64,000 nucleotides of DNA, from NCBI GenBank assembly GCA_963764825.1, contig CAVXUA010000003.1:536046-600045 (forward strand), in the 5' to 3' direction. The stretch is from JAZGGS01 sp963764825 (GTDB lineage: Bacteria; Bacteroidota; Ignavibacteria; Ignavibacteriales; Ignavibacteriaceae). Position 1 is the first letter of the stretch, and each line of letters opens with the position of its first letter. A program made the position numbers and the translations under genes. The notes under the pieces are model-generated. The model saw only the letters and a program-made list of their open reading frames with translations, did not search any database and was not told where the DNA came from. Of the stretch, positions 15,862-26,300 are shown one piece after another.

Positions 15862-16305
15862 CTAATCAATCACCGCGTACGTTTTATCTTCACCTTTAAC
15901 ATCGGCTCGCTGATTACTTCGGAGGTAATCGTAATAAAATTTTGCAGCCAGTTTGCTAACTCTTTCACTTTCATCGAACCGGATTGCCTGTTTTACAGCA
16001 AATATTGAAATTGGAGTACCAATTTTATAAAGAGCAAGAGCCGCACATATTCTAACTTCATCACTCTCATCATTCCTCAATAGTCTCATTAACGGAATTA
16101 TTCCCTCGGTAACATTAAGCTCACCCAGCAGATACGCGCTGCTAGTTTTAAGTCCTGTATTGTTTGATTTTAATCCCTCAATTAAGCTTAAAACTGTGTT
16201 AGGCGAATTTTCATATTTTTTTGTTGGATTATCACCAGCAAAAGCTATGGTGGATAAAGTGATTATTAGAATTAGTACTGTAGTAATTACTGTAAAGTTT
16301 TTCAT
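15862..16305 (-). CDS. Secreted HEAT-repeat protein
   Basis: A 147-residue exported protein with a signal peptide to about residue 23 (TLSTIAFA). It is followed by HEAT/PBS-lyase-type repeats: SSAYLLGELNVTEGIIPLM, then DEVRICAALALYKIGT, then a third with ERVSKLAAKFYYDYL. HEAT repeats form alpha solenoids used for protein contacts. It has a GGAGAGAAA ribosome site before the ATG and its own terminator. No neighbours suggest a pathway. Confidence 0.8.
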   Translation of the reverse strand: MKNFTVITTVLILIITLSTIAFAGDNPTKKYENSPNTVLSLIEGLKSNNTGLKTSSAYLLGELNVTEGIIPLMRLLRNDESDEVRICAALALYKIGTPISIFAVKQAIRFDESERVSKLAAKFYYDYLRSNQRADVKGEDKTYAVID

Positions 16306-16848
16306 TTTCTCTCCATTTTGGTTTGTTTAAAAAATATTTTTCCTAATTACTCTTAAGACTCGTTAAAACAGGCAATTGTTTTAAATACTTAACAGATGGT
16401 ACTATGGCTAAATGAAGGGTGAAAAAGTATGCCGGGCAAAGTTGTAAGGTTTCATTATAGAATTTAAGGGGACTCCTTTGTTACATTTAATAACACAAAT
16501 TCTATTGCTCTTATTTTTTTTTGAGTAACGAACCAGAACACTGATTAACGAATTAAGAAGTAAATATATTTCGGAAATCTACATTCGTTAATCCGTAGAC
16601 TTCATCTCCGAGACGAGTCGATATTCGAAATTCAACTAAAAAAGTTTTGGACAGATGTGCAACAGAAATTAAATTAACTTAAACACTCAACCCACTTTTA
16701 GCAATTTCCCTTCCTTTTCTAATATTTACATATACCAATAGGATAAATACTCAACCGCTCATCCCTTAAAGGTTGAAGTTTACCGGTTATTTTGTTCAAT
16801 TAACCACTCATTTTAAGAAATAATATGATTTATCAAATCGGAGGCATA
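16306..16848. other. Intergenic, nothing recognised
   Basis: About 540 AT-rich bases between divergent genes. It must hold promoters for both, but I cannot place -35/-10 elements with confidence. No RNA or repeat is seen. A GGAGG ribosome site at about 16840 decides the start of the protease at 16849 over the upstream ATG at 16825. Confidence 0.5.
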
Positions 16849-19689
16849 ATGAGCCCAAAATCAATAATATTGTTAGTCTCAGTTTTTGCAATGCTTTTTA
16901 TTGCAGCTTGCGGATCGCAAACATCCGAGTTTAAAATTGAGAACGAAAAATATACATTAGAAAACGGAATGGAGATTATTCTCCATGATGACAAATCTGA
17001 CCCGATCGTTTCGGTTGCGGTGCTTTACCATGTTGGTTCGAATCGTGAAGTTAAAGGAAGAACCGGTTTTGCTCACTTGTTTGAACATATGATGTTCCAG
17101 GAATCGCAGCACGTTGGGCAGGATCAGTTTTTCCAGAAAATTCAAAATGCCGGAGGAACTTTAAATGGCGGCACCTGGAAAGATGGAACTGTTTATTACC
17201 AGGTTGTTCCTAAAAACGCTTTAGAAATGGTGCTCTGGATGGAATCCGACAGGATGGGATTTTTACTTAGCACAGTTACACATGAAGCATTTATAAATCA
17301 GCAGGCAGTTGTACAAAATGAAAAACGGCAAAGATATGATAACCAGCCGTATGGTCATACAAATTATGTTATTGATAAGCTCATCTATCCTGAAAATCAT
17401 CCTTATAACTGGCAGGTTATTGGTGAGTTGGAAGACCTTAAGAATGCAACTTTATCGGATGTACATGAATTTTATAAAACATGGTATGGCCCTAACAACG
17501 CAACTCTTGTTATAGCTGGAGACTTTGATAAAGAAGAAACAAAAAAGCTGGTTGAAAAATATTTTGGAGAGCTTGCTGCCGAAAAGAAAGTAGAAAACCT
17601 CAATCCAATGACGGTTCTTCTGGATGCAACAAAAAAAGCGTACCACGAAGATAACTTTGCCCCATCACCTGAATTAAACATGGTATTTCCCACAGTTCAG
17701 CAATTTACAAAAGATGCTTACGCATTAGATCTTTTTGGAGAGCTATTTTCAGAAGGCAAAAAAGCTCCACTTTATAAAGTAATTGTAGAAGAAACAAAAC
17801 TTGCACCTTCGGTTTCTGGTTACCAGGCAAGTGATGAGATTGCTGGCGTTTTCAGGATTCGGATAAGAGCTTTCCCTGATAAAAATTTATCAGATGTTGA
17901 AAATGCAATTGCTGAAGCATTTAAAAAGTTCGACGAAGATGGTTTTACTGAAAAGGATCTTGATAGAGTAAAAGCACAAGTTGAAACAAATTTTTATAAT
18001 GGAATATCAAGCATCCTTGGCAAATCATTCCAGCTTGCATACTACAACGAGTTTGCAGGCTCACCTGATTTTATAACAAAAGATTTACAGCAAACTCTTG
18101 ATGTTACAAAAGAAGATATAATGCAAGTTTATAAAAAGTATATAAAAGATAAACCTTACGTACTTACTAGTTTTGTGCCGAAAGGAAAACCGGAACTGCT
18201 AGTAGAAAATTCAAAAAAGTATGCTGTTGTTGAAGAAAAAATTGAAGAACAGGATGCAATTGGTTTGCAGGAGGGAGAGCAAGTTGCGAGCGATCAGGTA
18301 AAGGTAGAGAGAATAACATCCAGTTTTGATAGAACGATTGAACCGCCAATGGGACCCGATCCTCTTATAACAATTCCTACTGTTTGGAATGATGAACTTG
18401 CAAACGGAATTAAAGTTTATGGAATTGAACATAATGAGCTTCCGCTTGTAAACTTTTCTTTAACAATTAAAGGCGGCATGCTTTGCGATCAAATGAGCAA
18501 AGTTGGTGTTGCCAACTTGATGACTGATATTATGATGCAGGGTACAAAAAACAAAACTCCGATTGAGCTTGAAGAAGCAATTGATGACCTTGGTGCCAGC
18601 ATAACAATGTACACCAATAAGGAAGCAATTGTTATCCAGGCAAACTGTCTTTCATCTAGATTTAACGAAACTTATAATTTAGTTGAAGAGATACTCTTCG
18701 AGCCAAGATGGGATGAAACTGAATTTGAAAGAGTTAAGAATGAAACTATTGAAGCAATAAACCGGAATTATGCTAACCCTACGGTTGTTGCAGCAAATGT
18801 GTTTAATAAAATTGTGTATGGTGAAGAAAACATTCTTAGTAACAGCACATTTGGAAATGTAAACTCGGTTGAATCTATAACAGTTGATGATCTTAAAAAC
18901 TTTTATGCAACAAACTATTCTCCTGATGTTACATCAATAGCTGTTGTTGGCGATATAAATGAAAAAGATGCCGTTGCAGCATTTAAATCCCTTGAATTAA
19001 GATGGGAAAGAAAAGAAGTAGAAATTAAAGATTACCCGTTTCCTTCTGCGCCTGAAAAACCCACACTCTACTTCGTCGATTTTCCTGATGCAAAACAATC
19101 GGTAATTAGGATTGGCAATTTAAGTTTGGCTTACACCGATGATAATTATTATCCTGTGCAGGTAATGAACTATAAACTTGGCGGGAATTTTAACAGCTAT
19201 GTAAATATGATTCTTCGTGAAGAAAAAGGATTTACATACGGCGCACGAACTTCATTTAGCGGTACACTTTACCCGGGATCATTTTCTGCTTCTTCCAGCG
19301 TAAGATCTAATGCTACTTTTGAATCTGCACAGATTTTTGTTGACCAGATGAACAAATACCGCGAAGGGATTAGTAAAGAAGATTTAGAATTCACAAAAAA
19401 TGCATTGATAAAATCGAACGCTCGCCGATTTGAAACTCTTGGTGCTTTGAGAGGAATGTTAAATAACATCGCTACATATAATCTTCCATTTGATTATGTG
19501 AAGAAGCATGAAGAGATTGTAAGAAACATGACATTGGAAAATCATAAAGAACTTGCAAATGAATATATTGATCCAAATGTGATGACTTATGTAATTGTTG
19601 GTGATGCCAAAACACAATTAGAGCAGCTTAAAGATCTTGGTGTTGGCAAACCGATATTAGTTGATAGGGAGGGTGAACCGGTTAACTAA
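16849..19689 (+). CDS. M16-family zinc metalloprotease lipoprotein (two-domain)
   Basis: Peptidase of the M16 (pitrilysin/insulinase) clan, anchored as a lipoprotein. The start at 16849 gives 946 residues and a lipobox ending in Cys21 (FIAACGSQ). An ATG 24 bases earlier has no ribosome site. The N-terminal half carries the inverted zinc motif HLFEH (His76, Glu79, His80) and the downstream Glu in NEKRQRYDNQPYG. The second half (from about residue 500) has the same fold but no HxxEH, as expected for the inactive partner domain. Length is typical of two-domain M16 proteins. It likely degrades peptides in the periplasm or at the outer membrane. Single gene, with its own terminator at 19711. Confidence 0.93.
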   Translation: MSPKSIILLVSVFAMLFIAACGSQTSEFKIENEKYTLENGMEIILHDDKSDPIVSVAVLYHVGSNREVKGRTGFAHLFEHMMFQESQHVGQDQFFQKIQNAGGTLNGGTWKDGTVYYQVVPKNALEMVLWMESDRMGFLLSTVTHEAFINQQAVVQNEKRQRYDNQPYGHTNYVIDKLIYPENHPYNWQVIGELEDLKNATLSDVHEFYKTWYGPNNATLVIAGDFDKEETKKLVEKYFGELAAEKKVENLNPMTVLLDATKKAYHEDNFAPSPELNMVFPTVQQFTKDAYALDLFGELFSEGKKAPLYKVIVEETKLAPSVSGYQASDEIAGVFRIRIRAFPDKNLSDVENAIAEAFKKFDEDGFTEKDLDRVKAQVETNFYNGISSILGKSFQLAYYNEFAGSPDFITKDLQQTLDVTKEDIMQVYKKYIKDKPYVLTSFVPKGKPELLVENSKKYAVVEEKIEEQDAIGLQEGEQVASDQVKVERITSSFDRTIEPPMGPDPLITIPTVWNDELANGIKVYGIEHNELPLVNFSLTIKGGMLCDQMSKVGVANLMTDIMMQGTKNKTPIELEEAIDDLGASITMYTNKEAIVIQANCLSSRFNETYNLVEEILFEPRWDETEFERVKNETIEAINRNYANPTVVAANVFNKIVYGEENILSNSTFGNVNSVESITVDDLKNFYATNYSPDVTSIAVVGDINEKDAVAAFKSLELRWERKEVEIKDYPFPSAPEKPTLYFVDFPDAKQSVIRIGNLSLAYTDDNYYPVQVMNYKLGGNFNSYVNMILREEKGFTYGARTSFSGTLYPGSFSASSSVRSNATFESAQIFVDQMNKYREGISKEDLEFTKNALIKSNARRFETLGALRGMLNNIATYNLPFDYVKKHEEIVRNMTLENHKELANEYIDPNVMTYVIVGDAKTQLEQLKDLGVGKPILVDREGEPVN

Positions 19690-19710
19690 CTTAGCTGAAT
19701 TTATTTTCTT

Positions 19711-19747
19711 AAGGGCTGTTCATTTTTTTGCACAGCCCTTTTTTTAT
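19711..19747 (+). terminator. Rho-independent terminator
   Basis: AAGGGCTGT / ACAGCCCTT stem (9 bp) with a T-rich loop, followed by seven T. It ends the M16 protease transcript. Confidence 0.9.
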
Positions 19748-19842
19748 TTTTTATGAAGAATATTATTGATAATCAATATATATCTGGTTAATTTGAATTA
19801 CCTTCTTTCGGGCTTGTAATATCTTTTTTATTAAGGCATTGT

Positions 19843-20055
19843 ATGAAAGAGTTTTTCAGTGTAAAGGAAGTCGCAAAACTTCTAAATTTAAGTACATCAG
19901 CAGTTTTATATCATATTAAATCTGCTCATCTCCGCGCGCAGCAGGTTGGCAGAATTTATATTATTTCCAAAGAAGATTTTGGCGACTTCTTAAAAAAACA
20001 CAGGGAACCGAAAAAGAAAGGTTCTAAATCTCAACAGACACAGCTTAATTTTTAA
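19843..20055 (+). CDS. Excisionase/MerR-like helix-turn-helix protein
   Basis: A 70-residue DNA-binding protein. FFSVKEVAKLLNLSTSAVLYHI (about 4-25) is a winged helix-turn-helix of the excisionase (HTH_17) type, and GRIYIISKEDFGDFLKK is the usual wing and helix. A basic tail follows. No integrase or other phage gene is nearby, so it is more likely a small regulator than a prophage remnant. The convergent gene ends 4 bases after its stop. Confidence 0.8.
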   Translation: MKEFFSVKEVAKLLNLSTSAVLYHIKSAHLRAQQVGRIYIISKEDFGDFLKKHREPKKKGSKSQQTQLNF

Positions 20056-20058
20056 TTA

Positions 20059-20494
20059 TCATTTCCCGCAAAATTCCAGAATTTCATTTTTATATTCCAC
20101 CAGTTTATCCATGCTTGTTCCTGCAATCTCTTTAATGCAGTAACAGTAAGCAAACACAATTGGGATTACTAAATTTTCACTCTTGCTGTAAAACTTATCT
20201 ATTGCGTCAACCATATCATCTAACGAAAGTTCATCAGACATTCCATCTTCTAATAATTTATTTACATCACTTCTGCATCCCAGATGTTCAACTTCCGGAA
20301 ATTTTTCCATTATCATTCCGTTTCTTTCCAGTATTCCACTAAGGTAATTATACTTTGCATCACTGAATGCCACGCCCGGGTTTTCCAATGCCCTCCATGC
20401 ATATCCATTCTCCGCACCTTTTGTGTAACGCTCCGGTTGAGCGATAAAGAGTAGAAGTAAAAAGTAAGATTATGCTGATTAAATAATTACTCAT
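20059..20494 (-). CDS. Exported protein, unknown, frame broken near its start
   Basis: The long frame (20059-20388) has only a TTG start, but in-frame conserved-looking sequence continues upstream: IAQPERYTKGAENGYAWRAL. A second frame starts at an ATG at 20494 (MSNYLISIILLF...), a signal peptide, and overlaps the stop of the preceding gene in ATGAGTAA. One base gained or lost near 20455-20470, inside a T/A-rich stretch, would join the two. The intact protein would have about 144 residues: signal peptide, then an alpha-helical body with a Cys pair (AYCYCIKE). Family unknown. It is translationally coupled to the gene at 20487. Confidence 0.6.
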
Positions 20495-20855
20495 TTTTTC
20501 CTTCATCAAATGGCGTTACTAGCAGTTCGAAATGTTTTAGCAGATTCTCAATATCGCTTTTTATCCATTCTTCATCTTTATCCGTAAGTTCAATATCAAC
20601 CACATTCAGAATATCATAACGCAATTGCAGTGTAATTGTATTGCCTTTAACAAAGAGGTTTGTGTTTCTTGTAACAGTTGTTCTTTGAACTGTGCCAAGC
20701 ACGTTTGTGTAAAAACTTTTATTTTCAAAGATGGGACTCTTACTTACAATGTTTGTTAGGTAATCTGTGTCAACGTCCTTATCTAACTCGTAAATGGCAG
20801 TGCAATATGTTACCAACTCTTTTAAGCCGCCGCTAAGTACAACTTTCTTTTTCAT
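20487..20855 (-). CDS. Conserved-looking small protein, unknown
   Basis: A 122-residue protein starting MKKKVVLSGGLKELVTYC, mixed alpha/beta, with a strand-rich middle (RTTVTRNTNLFVKGNTITLQLRYD interrupted by charged residues) and an acidic helical end. No family recognised, no signal peptide. A TTAAGGAATAAA ribosome site lies before the ATG. Its stop codon overlaps the start of the next exported protein, so the pair forms a small operon. Confidence 0.6.
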   Translation of the reverse strand: MKKKVVLSGGLKELVTYCTAIYELDKDVDTDYLTNIVSKSPIFENKSFYTNVLGTVQRTTVTRNTNLFVKGNTITLQLRYDILNVVDIELTDKDEEWIKSDIENLLKHFELLVTPFDEGKNE

Positions 20856-20972
20856 TTTATTCCTTAAATAATGTATGCATTAAACTTGCTCATATATCTT
20901 TGAAAATTCAATCCTGAAAGGTGAAAATGAAATTAATACAGTATATTTACAAAAAAATAATACGGATTGGTC

Positions 20973-22448
20973 ATGGGCTCACATCTTTTAAGCAAATCTT
21001 CCTTTATAAAGGGTCTTCAATGCGATAAGCATCTTTATCTCTATAAATATCATTATAAAGAAATGGATGATTTTTCTGAGATGCAGAAGGCGATTTTTAA
21101 AAGGGGAACAAATTTAGGGGTTCTTGCACAGCAAATATTTCCAGATGGGGAAGTTGCAACAACCGGCGAACCACCAAATTATACTAAGGGAATAAAAAAT
21201 ACCAGCGAATTGATAAACTATAAAACCAAAGCAATCTATGAAGCTGCCTTCCAGTTTAATGAAGTACTTGTTATAAATGATATTATTGTAAGAGATGGAA
21301 ATAAATGGAATGCTTACGAGGTAAAAAGTTCAACTTCTGTTTCAGAAACTTATTTAAATGATGCAGCCCTCCAATATTATATCCTTTCTAATTCGGGAAT
21401 AGAGCTAAACGATTTTTCTATCATATATATTAATAACCAGTACACAAGACAGGGTGAGCTGGATATAACTGAATTGTTTACAATCGAATCGGTGCTAGAT
21501 TATATTTTGCCGATGCAGGATTCAATCAAAGAAAATATTGAAAGATTAAAGCAGGTTGTAACAAAAAAAAGGATGCCTTACGTAGAAATTGGTGAGCATT
21601 GCCACAATCCTTACAAATGCGGATTCTTTAATTACTGCAGGGAACATATTCCCGAAGATTCGATTTTTGATTTTTCCGGCATGCATTTGAAGAAGAAATA
21701 TGAAATGTATAAAGAAGGAATAATTAAACTTGAAGATGTTCCCAACGATTATTCGCTGAACAAAAATAACAAACTGCAGCTCGAAGCATATATGGGTGGC
21801 GAGACTATTACGGATAAAGAAGCAATCAAAGAGTTTATTTCTGATTTGAATTACCCGCTTTACTTTATGGACTTTGAAACTTTTCAGCCGGCAGTTCCTT
21901 TGTTTGATAATTCAAGACCTTACCAGCAGATCCCTTTTCAATATTCAATTCATTATAAGGAAACCGGAGAAAGTGAATTAAAACATTTTGAATTTCTTGC
22001 AGAGCCGGGAGAAGACCCGAGAGAGAAATTTATTATAAAACTTTTGGAAGATACCTCAGCCAAAGGAGATATTATTGTTTACAATAAAACTTTTGAAATT
22101 ACACGACTGAAGGAAATAGTAAAAGATTTTCCCGAATATTCTGAGCAAATTGAAGAAAGAATTTCAAGAATTAAAGATTTGATGATTCCCTTCCGGCAGA
22201 AGCATTATTACTCACCGGAAATGAAGGGTTCATACTCTATAAAAGCTGTTCTGCCTTCGCTCGTTCCCAAATTAAGCTATGAGGAGTTGGAAATTAACGA
22301 AGGTGGCTTAGCATCAATTGCTTTTGAAAGCTTATGGATTGAAAATGATTTAATGATTATTGCAGAAATCAAAGAACAGTTATTAAAGTATTGCAAACTT
22401 GATACTCTCGCTATGGTAAAGATAGTAGAAAAGCTAGAAGAGAATTAA
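20973..22448 (+). CDS. DUF2779 protein: PD-(D/E)XK-like plus RNase H-like nuclease
   Basis: About 491 residues. The N-terminal half resembles a Cas4/RecB-type PD-(D/E)XK nuclease with a Cys cluster. LSKSSFIKGLQCDKHLYLYK opens the protein, AYEVKSSTSVSETYLNDAALQYYIL (about 115-140) gives the E-x-K core, and CHNPYKCGFFNYC (about 211-223) gives Cys ligands for a possible iron-sulfur cluster. The C-terminal half is DUF2779 with YFMDFETFQPAVPLF near 305, a DnaQ/RNase H-like first motif (DxE). The TTG at 20967 is in frame, but the ATG at 20973 is preferred. Not part of a CRISPR or defence locus here. Nucleic-acid cleavage is inferred from the motifs. Confidence 0.8.
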   Translation: MGSHLLSKSSFIKGLQCDKHLYLYKYHYKEMDDFSEMQKAIFKRGTNLGVLAQQIFPDGEVATTGEPPNYTKGIKNTSELINYKTKAIYEAAFQFNEVLVINDIIVRDGNKWNAYEVKSSTSVSETYLNDAALQYYILSNSGIELNDFSIIYINNQYTRQGELDITELFTIESVLDYILPMQDSIKENIERLKQVVTKKRMPYVEIGEHCHNPYKCGFFNYCREHIPEDSIFDFSGMHLKKKYEMYKEGIIKLEDVPNDYSLNKNNKLQLEAYMGGETITDKEAIKEFISDLNYPLYFMDFETFQPAVPLFDNSRPYQQIPFQYSIHYKETGESELKHFEFLAEPGEDPREKFIIKLLEDTSAKGDIIVYNKTFEITRLKEIVKDFPEYSEQIEERISRIKDLMIPFRQKHYYSPEMKGSYSIKAVLPSLVPKLSYEELEINEGGLASIAFESLWIENDLMIIAEIKEQLLKYCKLDTLAMVKIVEKLEEN

Positions 22449-22504
22449 AATAGTTACGATTTTTGTCCTATCTCAGGTATCTCGCAACGATTTTATCTGC
22501 TTAA

Positions 22505-22689
22505 TTTAATAACTGTCTCAAAGTTATTGATATTTTAGTTAATGAGATTTCAGCGCTTAGAAATGAAGAAAGACTAGCAGGATGTTACAAAGTTGAATTC
22601 GATGGATCGAATTTACCAAGTGGAATATATTTTTATCAGCTTCGAGCTGGAATTTTACTGAGACTAAGAAGATGGTGTTGATTAAATAA
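22505..22689 (+). pseudogene. Remnant of a type IX secretion C-terminal sorting domain
   Basis: Starting after a stop codon with no start codon, the frame reads KVIDILVNEI...EERLAGCYKVEFDGSNLPSG and IYFYQLRAG. After a one-base shift it continues TETKKMVLIK and stops. This is the typical end of the Por/type IX secretion type A sorting domain (NLPSGIYFY, ETKKMVL). The cargo domain is missing and the frame is broken, so it is debris of a larger surface protein. It shows that this lineage uses, or has used, type IX secretion. It lies just upstream of the DUF2911 gene. Confidence 0.75.
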
Positions 22690-22706
22690 AAATAAAAGGA
22701 GATGAA

Positions 22707-23246
22707 ATGAAAAACACCAAAAGCACATACATAATTTATTTGTTGTCAATTATTCTTGTATTGTCACTTTCAAATATGACAATAGCCCAACGGGGGGATG
22801 ATGTGAAACGCAAAAGCAAAAACGGAAAAGCAGAAGGAACAATCGATGGAGTAAAAGTAACCGTAGAATATGGACGTCCCAAGGTGGATGGGCGAATAAT
22901 CTGGGGAGGTCTCGTACCCTATGATAAACTTTGGCGGACGGGAGCTGATGAAGCCACAAACATCACTTTTAGCCACGATGTTACCGTTGAAGGTAAGAGA
23001 TTCCCGAAAGGAACCTATGCACTTTTTACTATTCCCGGGAAGGATGAATGGACCATTGTATTCAATAAAGTGGCCAAACAATGGGGTGGTTTTAAGTATG
23101 ATAAAGGGCAGGACGCCTTACGAGTTAAAGTAAAAGCTGTAGAAAACGAACACGTAGAAGAGATGACGTTTAAGATCAGCGGAAACAAAGTTATCTTGGA
23201 ATGGGAGAAGTTGTTTGTTCCATTTGTTATTGGCGCAGCAAAGTGA
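22707..23246 (+). CDS. DUF2911 exported protein
   Basis: 179 residues with a signal peptide ending near MTIAQ (27). The core matches DUF2911: VKVTVEYGRPKVDGRIIWGG near 49-68, VPYDKLWRTGADEATNITFS near 70-89, KGTYALFTIPGKDEWTIVFN near 101-120, then QWGGFKYDKGQDALRVKV. All family blocks are present and in frame. The role of DUF2911 is unknown. An AAAGGAGATGAA ribosome site precedes the ATG. The hairpin at 23287 separates it from the convergent VPS10-like gene. Confidence 0.88.
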   Translation: MKNTKSTYIIYLLSIILVLSLSNMTIAQRGDDVKRKSKNGKAEGTIDGVKVTVEYGRPKVDGRIIWGGLVPYDKLWRTGADEATNITFSHDVTVEGKRFPKGTYALFTIPGKDEWTIVFNKVAKQWGGFKYDKGQDALRVKVKAVENEHVEEMTFKISGNKVILEWEKLFVPFVIGAAK

Positions 23247-23286
23247 AACAGATGGATTGACTAAGGATAAACATTAATGAAATAAA

Positions 23287-23310
23287 AAAGGCGATCGCAA
23301 GATCGCCTTT
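23287..23310. terminator. Shared hairpin terminator between convergent genes
   Basis: Perfect 10-bp stem AAAGGCGATC / GATCGCCTTT with a GCAA tetraloop. On the minus strand it is followed by a T run, so it works best for the VPS10-like gene that ends at 23320. On the plus strand the T tract is short. Confidence 0.85.
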
Positions 23311-23319
23311 CACAGAAAA

Positions 23320-26300
23320 TTATTTATTCCAACCAGGAATTCTTCCCGGTGTCCACGGTGCACCATATTTTTCCATTTCCGCCTCAAGGTTTTTCAAATC
23401 AATCTCAATTAGCTGCCTTACTTTTGTTAGCAGTGGTTCAAAAACTCCTGAAGCATCTTCGTAACTATCCCGTTGTGTTTGAGTTGGCGAAGAAGTAGTT
23501 CTCCACATTCCCCAGGCGATTTCATTTAACCTATCGTAAATTGTTAGTTTAAAGGGTTCGTTCCGGTTTGCTATTGTTTCATCTCTATAAAGTTGCTGGA
23601 GGATATCATCAGTTTCTCTCTTAATCTCAAGAGCGTCATCCATCAAACTATTTGGTGCATTTGGAGTTTGTTTTATTGCATAAATAAGTACATCTGTTTT
23701 CTCTTTAAGATCGCGTGTTGAACTTAATGCGCCTTCAACTGCACGGTTGAATTCCCAGAACATTTTTTGGAAAGCTACAAGCTCTGCCCTGTCTTCAGCC
23801 GGTAGAGTTGTGTTTTGTAATACTTTCGCTTCAAATGATTGCGGACCAGCGATTTTTGAAAGTTCTCCATCAACACTCATCAGTAATTCAACAGAATATT
23901 TTCCCGGCATAACAGGAGTTCCGCTTTCGTTTTTATTTGTTACTTCTTTAACGGGATTTGTATTTGCGTATCTTAAATCCCAGGTAACCCGGTTTATTCC
24001 TGATTTAATATCTTCCTTTAATTTTCTTACAACATTTCCTTGTTCATCAGAAACTATAAATAAGAGAAAAGCCTTTTCTTCCCTATCCTCATCGCGAAGC
24101 TGATTCCAACTTGGATAATAAACTGATTTATTTTCTTTAATTAATTCTTTCTCTATTTCCTGTCTTTGTTTCTTTTAAAGTCTTTGGTGCTTCTTTGATG
24201 TAGTAAGTGAATGTAGCACCAAAGGGAGGATTATCAGCTTTGAAAAATGATTGCCCAACTCCACCAAAGGTACCTCTACGTTTCATAAACATCAGGGCAT
24301 CTTTAACAGGGAATAAAATGTTTTGCTCTTCATCAAGATTCTTTTCGGTAATCCCTCGTAGCGGTGAATAATTATCAAGTACATAAAATCCTCTGCCAAA
24401 AGTTCCAAGCACTAAATCATTTTCTCTTCTTTGTATATCAATATCCCTCACAGCAATAGTTGGAAGACCGCCTTTTAGCTGCATCCACTTTTTACCTTCA
24501 TTAATCGAAAAGTATACGCCGTACTCTGTTCCGGCAAATAACAATTCAGGATTTATATGATCCTGGATTACAGAATAAACAACAAAAGGATCTTTTAGAT
24601 CGCCGGAAATTGATTGCCAGCTTTTTCCCCTATCATTGCTTTTCAAAATATAAGGTTTAAAATCGCCACGCTTGTGGTTATCAAAAGTTGCATACACTGT
24701 ATTCGGAGCATGAAGTGACGCATACAAACAACTAACATAAGTCATTTCCGGCACGCCGGAAACATTTCAATCTTTCTCCAATTTTTTCCTCCGTCCTCAG
24801 TAACCTGTATTATCCCGTCATCGGTTCCCACATAAATTAATCCTTCAACTAAAGGCGATTCTGTTAGTGAAACGATGTTGCCGTAAAATGATGTTGAAGC
24901 GTTTTTCGCCACAGCATCAACGCTCCATACTTTATTCATAACTTCAAGTTTATTTCGATCAATTTGTCTTGTAAGATCGCCACTAATTGCAACCCAGCTA
25001 TTACCCCTGTCATCACTTTTAAAAAGTTTATTAGCAGCAAAATATAATCTTGTGTGGCTGTGTGGAGAAATTATTAATGGCGAATCCCAATTCCACCTGT
25101 AAGGTTCTTCACCGCCTCCTTCCTGTGGTTTAATTGAAATAACTTCACCGCTTTTTTTATCGTAACGTGCTAATCCGCCATACTGGTATTGCGTATAAAC
25201 AATATTTGGATCCATTGGATCTATTGCTGCTTCGTAACCATCGCCTCCGAGAGTAGGAATCCAATCAGCATTTACAATTCCTTCGTTGTTAATAGTTTGA
25301 GATGGAACACCCATACTGTTGTTGTCCTGTGTTCCGCCATAGACCCAGTAGAAGGGTTCAGAATTATCAACACTTACCCTGTAAAATTGTGTGATGGAAA
25401 GATTGCTTTTAAATTGCCAGATTTTTGCGCCATCAAAAGTTTCATAAATTCCACCATCACCTCCAATTAAAAAGTGATCAGTATTTTCAGGATTTATCCA
25501 TAGAGCATGATCATCAACATGCCTTGCTTCATTACCAAGATTGCTAAAAGTAGTTCCTCCATCGATAGATACTTTTGTTCTGGTATCCAGCGAATAAATT
25601 TTATTTACATCCTTTGGATCGCAGAAAATTTCATTATAGTATTGAGCACTTACTGTTTTGTAATCATTTGTTTTTTTCCAGGAAGCGCCTCTGTTTGTTG
25701 ATTTATAAAATCCACCCTTTTCCCGTGCTTCAATAATTGCAAAAACATGATCAGGATTAACAGGAGAAATCGCAAGACCGATTCTTCCCACATCGCCGCC
25801 GGGTAAACCTGATTTAAGTTTATTCCATGTAGCTCCTGCATCAGTTGATTTATAAATTGCACCTTCGGGCCCACCATTTAAAAGCACCCAAACGTGTCTT
25901 CTTCTCTGGTAAGATGCTGCATAAAGCACATCAGGATCTCTTGGATCCATAACAACATCGGTTACGCCGGTGTTTTCGCTTATGTAAAGAACCGAATCCC
26001 ACGTTGCACCAAAATCTGTTGATTTATAAAGCCCGCGATGTCCGCCGGGACCCCACAACGGACCCTGTGCTGCAACGTAAATAACTTTTGAATCTCTTGG
26101 ATCTACTAAGATTTTAGCAATATGTTCCGATTTTTTTAATCCAATATTTTTAAAACTTTTCCCCCCATCTTCAGATCTGTAAATACCATCTCCCCACGAA
26201 ACAGCTCCGCTGGCTGTTATTTTCACCTGTTCCAACATACACAACATGCGGATTATTTGGATCGAGCGTTACACAGCCAATCGAGTATGAACCATAGTTA

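Noticed and set aside
19843..20055. Excisionase of an integrated element
   Set aside because: No integrase, attachment repeat or phage gene nearby. More likely a small regulator.
20973..22448. Cas4/defence nuclease
   Set aside because: The PD-(D/E)XK-like half is suggestive, but DUF2779 proteins are not tied to CRISPR and no defence genes adjoin it.
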